From: Roseiarcus sp963816065
GTDB lineage: Bacteria > Pseudomonadota > Alphaproteobacteria > Rhizobiales > Beijerinckiaceae
Assembly: GCA_963816065.1 (NCBI GenBank)
Contig: CAWFJG010000030.1
Coordinates: 248,001-312,000, forward strand
DNA length: 64,000 nucleotides
Direction: 5' to 3'
The stretch's first letter is position 1, and each line of letters opens with the position of its first letter. A program made the position numbers and the translations under genes. Under the pieces are notes generated by a model. It saw nothing but the letters and a program-made list of their open reading frames with translations. It did no database searches and was not told where the DNA came from. Of the stretch, positions 53,239 to 63,130 are shown in pieces.

Positions 53239-55422
53239 ATGAACGAATCCGCTGCCCGCCACACCGTTTTCCTCGTTCCGCTCTCGCAGGAGGTCGGGCT
53301 CACTTCAATGGCGCTGGGACTGGTCCAGGCTTTGCGGCTGGCCGGGGTGAGGGTCGGCTACTTCAAGCCGATCCTCCAGCCGGAGGCCGTGAAGGGCGAC
53401 CGCGATCTTGCTGTTCACTTCGCCCGTTCCTTGTGCGGCAAGATCACGCCCGATCCGATCGCTTTCGATCACGCCCGGGATCTGGTGCGCACCGGACAAC
53501 TCGCCACGCTGATGGAAGAGGTCGTCGCGAGGGTCGAGTCCGTGCGCACGACCCGCGATATGGTCGTCGTCGAGGGTCTCATTCCCGAAATCGACATTCA
53601 GGTCGCCACTCGCCTCAACATCGAAATGATCAAGTCGCTCGGCGCCGACGTCGTCCCGGTGATCTCGGGGCGCGACCGCGATGTCGGCGATCTCGCCGAC
53701 AGGACTGCGACGGCGGTCGAGCAGTACGGCGACGAGGGACGGCGGCCGATCATCGGCGTTCTCGTCAACTACTGCTCGTCGAAGACCGAAGTGGCGCTCA
53801 CCAAAGCCAGATTTCTCGACGTCGAAGGTCAGGCGGAGCGCGTCCCCGTGCTGTCGGCGGTGATCGCCGACCCTCGCCTGGCCGCTCCGCGCGTCATCGA
53901 TGTCGCCGAGGGCCTCGGATTCGAGATCCTGCAGCGCGGCGACATCGAGACGGCGCGGGTCGAATCGACCCTGATCGCGGCGCGCGCGCCCGAAAAGCTG
54001 CTCAGCGGCCATCTGCGTCCCGGCACGCTCGTTGTTACGCCAGGCGACCGTTCCGACGCGATCCTCGCCACCGCGCTGATCGCCGAGCGCGGCATGCCGC
54101 TCGCCGGCGTCGTCTTTACCTGCGGCGTGCATCCCGCGCCCGAGGTGGCCGCGCTCCTCGGCAGCCCGCCGCTCAACCGGCTGCCGCTGCTCGCCACGCC
54201 CGACGACACTTTCGTCACGGCGACGCAACTCGCCAATCTCTCGCACATCGGAAACGCCGATAGCGATCGCATGGAGCGGGTGATCGGTTTCATCGCCGAG
54301 CGGGTCGACGTACGGCCGCTGGCGCGCCGGCTTCAGACGCCGGTGGACCTGTTGATGCCGCCGCCGGTGTTCCGCCACCGCCTGGTCGAGGCGGCGCGCG
54401 CCGCGGGTCGGCGCATCGTCCTGCCCGAGGGGGATGAACCGCGCACCCTCAGGGCCGCCACAATCTGCGCCGAGCGGGGCATCGCGCAGTGCGTCCTTTT
54501 GGGCAATCCCGGGCGCATCCGCGCGGTTGCTCACTCGCACGGGATCGAATTGCCCCCTGGACTCGAACTCGTCGATCCAGAGAGCATTCGCTCGGCCTAC
54601 ATCGAACCGATGGTGGAACGACGCAAGGCCAAGGGTCTGACGGCGCTCCAGGCGGAGAAGGCGCTCGAGGACACGGTCGTGCTCGGCACGATGATGCTCG
54701 CCGAGGGTCAGGTCGACGGTCTCGTATCCGGAGCCGTTCACACCACCGCCAACACCGTCCTGCCGGCGTTGCAACTCATCAAGACCGCGCCGGGCTCGAC
54801 GATCGTCTCCAGCGTGTTCTTCATGTTGATGCCCGATCAGGTCCTGGTCTACGGCGACTGCGCCATCAATCCCGACCCGTCGGCCGAGGAACTCGCCGAG
54901 ATCGCCATCCAATCGGCGGAGAGCGCCGCCGCTTTCGGCATCGACCCGCGCGTCGCGATGATCTCGTATTCGACTGGCGCGTCAGGCTCGGGCGCCGACG
55001 TCGACAAGGTTCGCAAGGCGACCGCCATCGTCCGAGAGCGCCGTCCCGATATCGTCGTCGATGGGCCGATCCAGTACGACGCCGCTTCTGTCGAGAGCGT
55101 CGGTCATCAAAAGGCGCCGTCGAGCCCATTGGGGGGCCACGCCAATGTCTTTGTCTTTCCGGATCTGAATACCGGCAACACGACTTACAAAGCCGTGCAG
55201 CGCTCCGCAGGGGTGATCTCGGTCGGCCCCATGCTCCAGGGCTTGCGCAAGCCTGTCAACGATCTGTCGCGCGGCGCACTCGTCGACGACATCGTCTACA
55301 CGATCGCGCTCACCGCCATCCAGGCTCAGGCCCAGGAGGCCGCAGCGAAGATGTCGCCGCCCAAGGACCGCGCCGCCGCAGCCGATGTGACCCCCCCGGC
55401 CGCCGATCGCGCCGCGGAATGA
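53239..55422 (+). CDS. pta: Phosphate acetyltransferase, long form
   Basis: Pta interconverts acetyl-CoA and acetyl phosphate. The 727-residue protein is the long class. It has an N-terminal P-loop-like/dethiobiotin-synthetase-type domain (FLVPLSQEVGLTSMALGLVQ, GYFKPILQP, MVVVEGLIPE), a DRTGG domain (GTLVVTPGDRSDAILATALI) and the C-terminal PTA_PTB catalytic domain (GRRIVLPEGDEPRTLRAATI, GLVSGAVHTTANTVLPALQL, ISYSTGASGSGADVDKVRKA, SSPLGGHANVFVFPDLNTGN). It ends in an Ala/Pro tail. No ackA follows. The ATG at 53239 was chosen; the upstream TTG at 53233 lacks support. Confidence 0.96.
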   Translation: MNESAARHTVFLVPLSQEVGLTSMALGLVQALRLAGVRVGYFKPILQPEAVKGDRDLAVHFARSLCGKITPDPIAFDHARDLVRTGQLATLMEEVVARVESVRTTRDMVVVEGLIPEIDIQVATRLNIEMIKSLGADVVPVISGRDRDVGDLADRTATAVEQYGDEGRRPIIGVLVNYCSSKTEVALTKARFLDVEGQAERVPVLSAVIADPRLAAPRVIDVAEGLGFEILQRGDIETARVESTLIAARAPEKLLSGHLRPGTLVVTPGDRSDAILATALIAERGMPLAGVVFTCGVHPAPEVAALLGSPPLNRLPLLATPDDTFVTATQLANLSHIGNADSDRMERVIGFIAERVDVRPLARRLQTPVDLLMPPPVFRHRLVEAARAAGRRIVLPEGDEPRTLRAATICAERGIAQCVLLGNPGRIRAVAHSHGIELPPGLELVDPESIRSAYIEPMVERRKAKGLTALQAEKALEDTVVLGTMMLAEGQVDGLVSGAVHTTANTVLPALQLIKTAPGSTIVSSVFFMLMPDQVLVYGDCAINPDPSAEELAEIAIQSAESAAAFGIDPRVAMISYSTGASGSGADVDKVRKATAIVRERRPDIVVDGPIQYDAASVESVGHQKAPSSPLGGHANVFVFPDLNTGNTTYKAVQRSAGVISVGPMLQGLRKPVNDLSRGALVDDIVYTIALTAIQAQAQEAAAKMSPPKDRAAAADVTPPAADRAAE

Positions 55423-55518
55423 AGCGAGATGAGAGGGCGGCCGGCGAGGAGGCCGCGCCGGAATGTTGGATAAAATAGTAACAAATCGACATTTCCTTGC
55501 AAAAAAGGGAAGACAGCG

Positions 55519-56520
55519 TTAGTCTCGATCCAATGCCCGATCGGATCTTCGCGACGTCGCCTGCCATGACCTACGGCATTTTCCGCCGCTGCGAAGCTTT
55601 TCCGGCCGGTCGGTCTTCGGATCGAAGACGGCTGTTGCGAGGCCTGCGGCGGGAGGGGGCGCTGCGAAAATAAATTGGCCCCGGGGCCGCGCGTAAGCCA
55701 TTGAAAAGGCTCGTTTCGTACGAGAGAATCCAAGGAATTCCAAACAATCCAACCGCCCAAAAACCGGGGGTTCGCGGAGCCCTGATGCAAGGCTGCGGAG
55801 TCCTGAGGAGATCCAAATGTCTCGCGCCGTAGGGAGCCCGGCGGAGTAGCGGGTTGCTTTCGAGGAGGCCCGTGGCCCGCCCTCACGCCCAATGGGACGG
55901 CCTTCTCGGACCCAAGGCCGCCCGTCGACCGAACCGGTCACTTGCCCGGTTCGGTGAGGAAGGTCGTCCAGTCGCTCGAATTCGAGCGTGTCGATCTCGG
56001 CGAAGTTGACGGCTTGCAGGCCGCGCCGCCAGCAATTGTCGATGCCCTGGAGCTTGAATTTGCCCCGGTCGATGCACATCGACACCGTCCCCTTGAGCAG
56101 GTCCACCCCGTCAATCCCGGTCGCGTAGAGGTAGAGATACCGGCCGGGGAGGGGCCCGTGAAAGGGGGTCGCGCAGGAGCCGGGGGTCACGGTCCACCAG
56201 CCTTCGGTCGCATAGTCCGCGTCGGAAAGTGAGCCGACCGCCAGATTGATCAGCGATCGGGTGTTGTTGCACACCTTAAAGTCGGCGTGGGCGGCCGCGG
56301 TCGAACCGGCAAGCGCAAAGAGGCCGAGCGCCGCGCTCGCCAGGATCCGCCATGCGCGCGACCCTCCCGGTGCAAAAGGATGGAGGTCCCCTGGATTGTC
56401 CGTCTTCAAGCCCGGAGCGACCGTTTCCTCGTCCGCGCGCGACACCAGCCGCCTGCGCTCTCCATCAGGTCGCCTCCCGCCACTAATCGGCTTTCGCTTC
56501 GCCTTCGACTTCGCCGCCAT
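55519..56520 (-). CDS. DUF1036 secreted protein at the end of the T6SS operon
   Basis: The informative part is a signal-like helix WRILASAALGLFALAGSTAA ending AHA, then the DUF1036 domain: DFKVCNNTRSLINLAVGSLS, DYATEGWWTVTPGSCATPFH, GRYLYLYATGIDG, MCIDRGKFKLQGIDNCWRRG and FAEIDTLEFERL. Family function is unknown. The frame begins 37 bp inside the upstream gene and has a long basic leader before the signal, so the true start is probably nearer 56445 (GTG). After about residue 200 the tail loses domain character, and the stop may have been lost. Confidence 0.7.
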   Translation of the reverse strand: MAAKSKAKRKPISGGRRPDGERRRLVSRADEETVAPGLKTDNPGDLHPFAPGGSRAWRILASAALGLFALAGSTAAAHADFKVCNNTRSLINLAVGSLSDADYATEGWWTVTPGSCATPFHGPLPGRYLYLYATGIDGVDLLKGTVSMCIDRGKFKLQGIDNCWRRGLQAVNFAEIDTLEFERLDDLPHRTGQVTGSVDGRPWVREGRPIGREGGPRASSKATRYSAGLPTARDIWISSGLRSLASGLREPPVFGRLDCLEFLGFSRTKRAFSMAYARPRGQFIFAAPPPAAGLATAVFDPKTDRPEKLRSGGKCRRSWQATSRRSDRALDRD

Positions 56521-56791
56521 CGTTCACGCGGTAGAGTTCGCCCCATTCCTTCTTCCACACGCCGTCGGGATCGTGAACGACAATCGGGAGCTTCAGGTCG
56601 TTGGCCAGCCGCACCGCGCCCGAGAGCGCGTCCTTGGGCGGCATCGATTCGGTCACCCTGTCTGCGGCGAAAAACTCGTGCGCCGATTTCGGGCAGATGA
56701 CTTTCGCCCATTGTCCGTCCGGACGCTGCTCGAGGGCGACAGTGATGGCGTCTGCGACGATGTCGTCGACCTGCTCGAAACGATTGGCCAT
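56483..56791 (-). CDS. Hypothetical protein in the T6SS operon (102 aa)
   Basis: A soluble acidic protein beginning MANRFEQVDDIVADAITVAL and ending in an acidic tail (GGEVEGEAKAD). It contains SAHEFFAADRVTESMPPKDA. No domain was recognised. It starts 21 bp after clpV on the same strand, so it is co-transcribed with the secretion genes and could be an accessory or effector-related factor (inference). Confidence 0.65.
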   Translation of the reverse strand: MANRFEQVDDIVADAITVALEQRPDGQWAKVICPKSAHEFFAADRVTESMPPKDALSGAVRLANDLKLPIVVHDPDGVWKKEWGELYRVNDGGEVEGEAKAD

Positions 56792-56812
56792 GGCTCGAGG
56801 CTCCGCGGTGAG

Positions 56813-59518
56813 TCAGTTCACTTCGTAGACGAATGCGCCGTCCGCCGCCGAGACTTTCGCCTCGCGGATCTCCTCACGCGCCAGCGAGCGCTTGAGAATC
56901 TCCCGCGACAGCGCAGGCAGGATCGTGTTGGTGATGATGTTGTCGATCACGCGGCCGCCGGCGTCGGGATCGTGGCACATCGACACGATCTGGTCGATCG
57001 CGCTCTGGTCGGCGACGAACTTGGCGCGATGGTTCTCCTCGATGCGCTTGCCGATCCGGCCGATCTGGAGGCGCACGATGCCGGCGAGCATCTCGCCCGA
57101 CAGCGGATAGTAGGGGATCGTCACGATGCGCCCGAGCAGGGCAGGCGGAAAGACGTCGAGCAACGCAGGCTTCATCGCCTGCGCGAGCGCCTCGGGATCC
57201 GGCTTTGTCTCGCTGCCTGCCGCCTTCATGATGACCTCGGTCCCCACGTTGGTGGTGAGCAGGATCAGCGTGTTCTTGAAGTCGATGCGGCGTCCCGAGC
57301 CGTCCTCCATCACACCCTTGTCGAACACCTGGAAGAAGATCTCATGCACGTCCGGATGGGCCTTCTCGACCTCGTCGAGCAGGACCACGCTGTAGGGCCT
57401 CCGGCGCACCGCCTCGGTCAGGCGTCCGCCCTCGCCGTAGCCGACGTAGCCAGGGGGGGCGCCCTTGAGCGTCGAGACGGTGTGGGCTTCCTGGAATTCC
57501 GACATGTTGATCGTGATGATGTTCTGCTCGCCGCCGTAGAGCGCCTCGGCGAGCGCCAGCGCCGTCTCGGTCTTGCCGACGCCCGAGGGCCCGGAAAGCA
57601 TGAAGACGCCGATCGGCTTGTTCGGATTGTCGAGCCGGGCGCGGTTGGTCTCGATGCGCTTGGCGATCATCTCGAGCCCGTGGCTTTGTCCGACGATCCG
57701 CCGGTTCAGGATGTCGGCCAAATGGAGAACCGTCTCGATCTCGTCGGCCACCATCTTTCCAACGGGAATGCCGGTCCAGTCGGACACGACGGCGGCGACC
57801 GCCTGCTCGTCGACATGTGCGTAGATCATCCGCTTTTCGGGCTCGATCCCGCTAAGTTCGCCGACCTTGGCGCGCAGGGTCTCGCCGTCGGCGGCCGGGT
57901 TGCTGGCGGTTTGTTCCGCCTCGGCGGCTGGAGCCTCCGGCGCGCTCTGGGTTTTTTCTGCGGGTTTCGGCGGCGTGGCCTTGGCGATCTTCTCGCGCAG
58001 GCTCAGAATTTCTTCAACTAGCGCACGCTCCTTGTCCCAGTCGGCCTTGAGCGCCTCGAGTTTCTCGCGCCTCTCCACGATCTTGGCGTCGATCTCGACA
58101 ATGCGCTCCTCGTTTGCGTGGCCGAGGTCGCGCTCGCGGGCGATCGAGGCCTTCTCGCTGTCGAGATTGGCGATGGCGACCTCGGCGTCCTCGATCGATG
58201 CGGGTTTCGCGGTCTGGCTGATCGCGACGCGCGCGCAGGCGGTGTCGAGCAGGCTCACCGCCTTGTCGGGAAGCTGCCGCGCCGGAATGTAGCGGTGGGA
58301 GAAATTGACCGCCGCGACGATCGCCTCGTCACTCACCCGCACCTTGTGGTGCTTCTCCATCGGACCGACGAGGCCGCGCAGCATCACGGCGGCGGTGGCG
58401 ACGTCGGGCTCGCCGATCTGGATGGGCTGGAAGCGTCGCGTAAGCGCCGGATCCTTTTCAAAATACTGCCGGTATTCCGACCAAGTGGTCGCTGCGATCG
58501 TGCGCAGCGTGCCACGCGCGAGCGCGGGCTTAAGCAGGTTCGCCGCGTCGCCCGTTCCGGCGGCGCCGCCCGCGCCGATCAGCGTGTGCGCTTCGTCGAT
58601 AAACAGGATGATCGGGGTCGGCGATGACTGCACCTCGTCGATCACCGAACGCAGGCGCTGCTCGAACTCGCCCTTCATCGAGGCGCCCGCCTGCATCAGC
58701 CCGACGTCGAGGACGTGCAGTTTCACCCCGCGCAGCGGCGGCGGGACGTCGCCCGAGGCGATCCGCTGGGCGAAGCCCTCGACAACAGCGGTTTTGCCGA
58801 CGCCCGCTTCGCCCGTGAGGATGGGGTTGTTCTGGCGCCGGCGCATGAGGACGTCGACGATCTGACGGATTTCGTCGTCGCGGCCGAGGATCGGATCCAT
58901 CGTCCCGGACTTTGCCTTGGCCGTGAGATCCTGGCTGAAGCGGTCAAGGGCGGTCGTGCCTTTCGCGCCCGGGGCGGCGGTCGACCCTTCAGCGCTTGCC
59001 GCGGCGATGCCCGATCCGTCCATCGGGCGCAGGTTGCCCTCGTCCGATCCCTCCCAGATCGAGCGGTGGCTGACGGCGACGTCGTCAACCGGGATCTTGG
59101 CGAATTCCTGCGAGATGCCGACCAGCGCGCGCCGAAGCTCCATTGACTTCAGCAGGGCGACCAAAAGGTGGCCGGTCCGGATTTGCGTCTCGCCAAACAG
59201 GAGTGTGGCGTAGTGCCAGCCGCGGTCGAGCGCGTCCGCAACCTGGTTGGAGATGCCCGGCATCTCCGTTTCGTTCTTGCGGAATCCGTTGACCACGGCG
59301 GTGGCGTCGGCGAGCAGCTTGGCGCGGCTGAGTTTGTAGTGGTCCGCCGTCAGGGCAATGTCGGTCTTGTCTTTCTGCAGGAGCTGGAAAATCCAGTGGC
59401 CGAGCTCGATGTTACGGTTGCCGGCGGTCTTGGCCTGCCGGAGACCGAGGATGAAGGCTTCGTAGCCGACGCGGTTGAGCTTCCCTGCGACCAACTCAAC
59501 GCTGATGTCTGCGCCCAT
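56813..59518 (-). CDS. clpV: Type VI secretion ATPase ClpV (TssH)
   Basis: A AAA+ unfoldase that recycles contracted TssB/TssC sheath. The 901-residue protein has a Clp_N repeat domain (LVAGKLNRVGYEAFILGLRQ, ELGHWIFQLLQKDKTDIAL), first AAA+ with Walker A GEAGVGKTAVVEGF and Walker B ILFIDEAHTL, a coiled middle domain (ERREKLEALKADWDKERALV) extended by an Ala/Pro/Glu-rich insert, and second AAA+ with GPSGVGKTETALALAEALYG, VVLLDEVEKAHPDVHEIFFQ and TTNVGTE. The ClpV-specific GGEQNIITINMSEFQEAHTV differs from ClpB. It lies directly after tssG. Confidence 0.96.
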   Translation of the reverse strand: MGADISVELVAGKLNRVGYEAFILGLRQAKTAGNRNIELGHWIFQLLQKDKTDIALTADHYKLSRAKLLADATAVVNGFRKNETEMPGISNQVADALDRGWHYATLLFGETQIRTGHLLVALLKSMELRRALVGISQEFAKIPVDDVAVSHRSIWEGSDEGNLRPMDGSGIAAASAEGSTAAPGAKGTTALDRFSQDLTAKAKSGTMDPILGRDDEIRQIVDVLMRRRQNNPILTGEAGVGKTAVVEGFAQRIASGDVPPPLRGVKLHVLDVGLMQAGASMKGEFEQRLRSVIDEVQSSPTPIILFIDEAHTLIGAGGAAGTGDAANLLKPALARGTLRTIAATTWSEYRQYFEKDPALTRRFQPIQIGEPDVATAAVMLRGLVGPMEKHHKVRVSDEAIVAAVNFSHRYIPARQLPDKAVSLLDTACARVAISQTAKPASIEDAEVAIANLDSEKASIARERDLGHANEERIVEIDAKIVERREKLEALKADWDKERALVEEILSLREKIAKATPPKPAEKTQSAPEAPAAEAEQTASNPAADGETLRAKVGELSGIEPEKRMIYAHVDEQAVAAVVSDWTGIPVGKMVADEIETVLHLADILNRRIVGQSHGLEMIAKRIETNRARLDNPNKPIGVFMLSGPSGVGKTETALALAEALYGGEQNIITINMSEFQEAHTVSTLKGAPPGYVGYGEGGRLTEAVRRRPYSVVLLDEVEKAHPDVHEIFFQVFDKGVMEDGSGRRIDFKNTLILLTTNVGTEVIMKAAGSETKPDPEALAQAMKPALLDVFPPALLGRIVTIPYYPLSGEMLAGIVRLQIGRIGKRIEENHRAKFVADQSAIDQIVSMCHDPDAGGRVIDNIITNTILPALSREILKRSLAREEIREAKVSAADGAFVYEVN

Positions 59519-59530
59519 TCCTCACCCCTC

Positions 59531-60554
59531 CTAGTTTGTCGTCGTCCCTCTGCGCTGCCTGTCGAGGCGGCTTACGACATGAAAATGCGCGTCGCGCCGG
59601 ATGGTCTCGTCCGATTTGGACCAGTTCGGCGCCATCCAGCTCGTCCAGCCGAGTTGTATCCCCTGGCCCAAGCGAACCGGCGTGATCTCGCCAGCGGGAA
59701 TGGCGACCTCCATATCCCAATCGTATTCTTCGCCAACATAAAGAAAAATCGCGTCGGCGATTTCGAGCGCGAGCGGCGAGCCAGGCAGGTACTGCTTGAA
59801 GTGCTCAATGTTGCGGACATAGACGCGGACTCGAAACTTGTCGTCCACCCCGTACATACTGGAGCCGGCGACGCAATCGACGCCGAGGCGGCTATTGGCT
59901 GCACCAAGCCGGGATTGCTCGTCTGGCTCCAAAGTCAGCCACGCGCCAACGAACTCCTCGATCTCGATGCGGGTCTGGAGCAGGTTCGATAGAAACGACC
60001 GGAGCCGGGAGGCGCTCTTGAACTCGCGGCGCGAGCAGTCCGGCATATTGCAGCTTGGCGAAGTCGGAGATTAAATCGGCGTTGCGGAAGGCGGCTGTGC
60101 CGACGCCGATCATCGAACCGATATAGGCGAGGAAGCGATCCTGATCGGGCCGATCGTGCTGGGCGACCGGTTGCGAATCGGCCCAGGCGCGAAAAAACAG
60201 TGCAAGGAAGCGCCCCTGGAAGATCTCGACGAATTCGACGAAGGCGTCGTCCCGTTCGCGCAACCAGCCGTAAGCTTCCTCGGTCGTGGTAAGCGGCAGG
60301 GCGCCCTGCGGGCCGAACATGCCGAGAAAGCGCGCCTTGAGGCGGACGAGCCCAGCAGCGTCGACCTTTGCCGCCTCGATGTTGGAATCCGGGAAGGCGA
60401 AATATGGGTTTTCACCGATCGTGACGAACTCTTCGGCGAGCGTGCGGGAGTCGCCGATCCGGGGCTTACGCGGGTTTTCGCGCTCGAACCGCCGAAGCAC
60501 GGCGAAGAGATCGAACCGCCAGGGTTCTGCCAGGAGCTCGTCGCGGAATGTCAT
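59531..60554 (-). CDS. tssG: Type VI secretion baseplate protein TssG (one frameshift)
   Basis: TssG forms the baseplate wedge with TssF and TssE. ATG 60554 overlaps the tssF stop. The first part reads LLAEPWRFDLFAVLRRFERE, PYFAFPDSNIEAAKVDAAGL, RFLGMFGPQGALPLTTTEEA and FFRAWADSQPVAQHDRPDQD, through FAKLQYAGLLA. Near 60020 the frame changes, and the rest (FKSASRLRSFLSNLLQTRIE, EPDEQSRLGAANSRLGVDCV, GQGIQLGWTSWM) is typical TssG. At 1024 nt the interval is one base off a multiple of three, consistent with a single indel in CTCGCGCCGCGAG. Confidence 0.88.
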
Positions 60555-62509
60555 AGGACGCCCCTGACGCCTATGCGCGGAGGCCAGCGCATAATCTCGC
60601 CGCGCTCTGGGCTGCGGACGACCGTTTGGACAAAATGGTTGATCGCCACGTATTCGGCGAAGAATCGGTCGAGGACCGCGCCGAGCAGGAACGCGCCCGA
60701 GCCCTCGAAGGCCTTCTCCTCGAGTTCCACCGTGACCTCGAGACCACGCGCGGCGGCGGCGCCTCCGGGTTGCCGGAGGCGGCGAACGATCGGCCTCGCG
60801 TCGACACGCTTGACCCCGCAAATCTTGCGATCGGTGGCGTTGTCTGCGAGGTCGGCGAACAGGATCATCATCTCGCGCAGCGCCTTGGCCGAGTCGCCGG
60901 CCGCCCGCTCCGCCAGTCCGAGATGGTTGAGGCTGAGCATGCTGACGAGCCGCCAGGCGACCTCCCCGGTCGAGGCTTCCTGGCCCTTGCTTTCGAACGA
61001 CGCGAGCGGCGGTTCGAACGGCCGGGTGGGACCGGCAACGCACCGCAGGACAAGCTCCGCGTCCTCGAGAAAGCGGAAGTCGGCCCCGCTTTCCCCAATG
61101 GGCAGATGCTGGGCGAGGTGCCGGTTGGTGCAGAGCGCCTCGACGCTCAACTCTGCAACCCGCTGCACCTCGTTGGGATCGGAACGCTCGGCAAGCGACA
61201 GGAAGACGTCGGCGCCTGCATATGCCGAGACTTGACCGTACTTCTTCTCCTCGACCGTGAGACGGCGCGGCGTTCGGCGGATCGTAAAGGCGAGCCCTGT
61301 CGCCGATTTCGCGGCGGAAGCCGAGTAGAGCGGCTCGACCGGGACCTTCTGCGGCACGCCGGGGATGTGGGCGAACACCCGGAGCACCCAATTCGTCTCA
61401 AAATCCAGCAGTCGGCTGCGGTCCGGAATGACCGGAAACTCGAACTGGTTGGAGCGGACCGAAATGCGGTCGACCGTCTTGTCGAACAGGTTGACGCCCG
61501 GCGCGGCGTAAAGCGCAAAGAACTCTTTGCGGACCGCTGCGGCCAGCGACGGCTTCACCTCATCGAAGGCGATGACAATGTCGACGGTCTTGGCATCGAG
61601 CCGGCGGGACACCTCGGAGAGCCCGACGAGGTCGAAACCGAGATAGCGCCTCGGAAAAGCGAAGTAGTCGCGCAAGTAGTCGAAACCACGAAACAGTCCT
61701 CTGTCGTTCGGAATCAGCGCCTCGTTCTCGCTGAAGCCGAATTGCTGCAGCATCTCGCGGCGGCCTGCGGCGTAGACCGGGTCGCCGAACGAATCGAGGA
61801 CGCGGAAGTAGACGCCGCGGCAATGAGCAAAGAGCTGCTCGTACAGTGCGACCGCCTCGAACTCGGGGCCGACCAGATGAAAGCGCAGCGAATCAACACG
61901 GCACGAAGAAAACCTGAGCTCGGGCTTGACGTACGCCTCCTTGTCGGCCGGCTCGTCCTCCGGCCGGGGGGCGGCCCGTACCGAGAGCTGCAGCCTGAGG
62001 CACGCGACACAGTCGGCGCCGGCGCCGGGAACGAGCGCCTGAACGGCCGCGGGGCTGGTCAAATACTCGGCCCTGGCGATCTCGAAGGGCCAGAGGTCGA
62101 TTGGCGTGGCGAGTGTGAAGCGGCAGGCGACATTGCGCTGCGCCTCCCGGTAGGTCGCGTCGAAAAAGGCGCCGCGTGCGATCGTGCGGCCCTCGCGCAA
62201 GGAGGGATCGCCATACTTGGGCGCCGCCTGCACCATCACGAAGGATGGGGTCGAGGCGAGATAGTGCGGCGCGATCTGATCGATGAGGTTGGCCGTGAAC
62301 TCGGCGAACTCGTGCTTAAGCTTCAGCTGCACCCGGGCTGCCAGGAACGCCGCGCCTTCGAGCAGGCCGCCGATCATCGGATCGATCTTATCCTCCAGGA
62401 GGCCCCCGAGGCGCTCGGCCACTCCCGGATATGCCTGGGCGAACTCAATCGCCTGCTCGCGCAGGATCTTGAGCTCCTGGTCGTAAAACTTGACGAATTC
62501 GCGGTTCAT
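60551..62509 (-). CDS. tssF: Type VI secretion baseplate protein TssF
   Basis: A 652-residue TssF (VasA/ImpG) protein, the main wedge component. The start MNREFVKFYDQELKILREQA and GVAERLGGLLEDKIDPMIGG, then GAAFLAARVQLKLKHEFAEF are highly conserved, followed by IDQIAPHYLASTPSFVMVQA, GVYFRVLDSFGDPVYAAGRR, IPNDRGLFRGFDYLRDYFAF and C-terminal NHFVQTVVRSPERGEIMRWP. Length is slightly above the usual 580-620. It overlaps tssG by ATGA and follows tssE by 3 bp. Confidence 0.96.
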   Translation of the reverse strand: MNREFVKFYDQELKILREQAIEFAQAYPGVAERLGGLLEDKIDPMIGGLLEGAAFLAARVQLKLKHEFAEFTANLIDQIAPHYLASTPSFVMVQAAPKYGDPSLREGRTIARGAFFDATYREAQRNVACRFTLATPIDLWPFEIARAEYLTSPAAVQALVPGAGADCVACLRLQLSVRAAPRPEDEPADKEAYVKPELRFSSCRVDSLRFHLVGPEFEAVALYEQLFAHCRGVYFRVLDSFGDPVYAAGRREMLQQFGFSENEALIPNDRGLFRGFDYLRDYFAFPRRYLGFDLVGLSEVSRRLDAKTVDIVIAFDEVKPSLAAAVRKEFFALYAAPGVNLFDKTVDRISVRSNQFEFPVIPDRSRLLDFETNWVLRVFAHIPGVPQKVPVEPLYSASAAKSATGLAFTIRRTPRRLTVEEKKYGQVSAYAGADVFLSLAERSDPNEVQRVAELSVEALCTNRHLAQHLPIGESGADFRFLEDAELVLRCVAGPTRPFEPPLASFESKGQEASTGEVAWRLVSMLSLNHLGLAERAAGDSAKALREMMILFADLADNATDRKICGVKRVDARPIVRRLRQPGGAAAARGLEVTVELEEKAFEGSGAFLLGAVLDRFFAEYVAINHFVQTVVRSPERGEIMRWPPRIGVRGVL

Positions 62510-62512
62510 CCG

Positions 62513-63055
62513 TCAGAGCCGATCGATCTTGATCTTGCCCGAGTCCAACTCGATCTCTGCGACAAACTGCATGGGAACATTGACCGGTTGCAGCCGCAAG
62601 TCGGCGCTAACCAGGAAGCGCACCCTCAGTTCGTCCGGCGATACCTTGTCGTCGCGTCGGACCTTGATCGTCTTGGCCGCGAGCCTCGGCTCGAAATCAC
62701 GCAAGGCAACCTCAAGCTCCTTCGCCACCCCGTGTACGGCGTCCTCGTCGAGCGAGAGGCGCGCGAGGTCGCGTAGCCCAAAGTTGAGAATCGACCGGCG
62801 CACCTCGGGAACTTCGGACAGGTCTTCCGCCAATTCGAGATTGACGGTATTCATGAGCGCGCTGATATCGGAGCTTACCAGTCTTCGCAGCTCGCCTTCG
62901 CTGATCGGCGCCCGCATCGTCACCCTCCGCGACGCCAGTACGCGCTCACCATCCTCGCGGACATCGACCCGAACCGCGGCATCGCGCTCCTGATGCGCCG
63001 CGCGGAAGGCGTACATCAAGGGCGGCGCCAGCCGATCGCTCTTCTTGGCGACCAT
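62513..63055 (-). CDS. tssE: Type VI secretion baseplate protein TssE (gp25-like)
   Basis: A 180-residue protein with the gp25/lysozyme-like fold of phage baseplates: SEGELRRLVSSDISALMNTV, NLELAEDLSEVPEVRRSILN, FGLRDLARLSLDEDAV and RVRFLVSADLRLQPVNVPMQ. The conserved NFG and L.dL.S pattern identify the family. It lies between hcp and tssF in the usual order. Confidence 0.92.
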   Translation of the reverse strand: MVAKKSDRLAPPLMYAFRAAHQERDAAVRVDVREDGERVLASRRVTMRAPISEGELRRLVSSDISALMNTVNLELAEDLSEVPEVRRSILNFGLRDLARLSLDEDAVHGVAKELEVALRDFEPRLAAKTIKVRRDDKVSPDELRVRFLVSADLRLQPVNVPMQFVAEIELDSGKIKIDRL

Positions 63056-63130
63056 CCGCGCCTCCTCACTCTAGGGATATGGGCGGATGGCGGCCGGCTC
63101 CAGGGACGCTGGAGCCGGTCGCGATTCCGA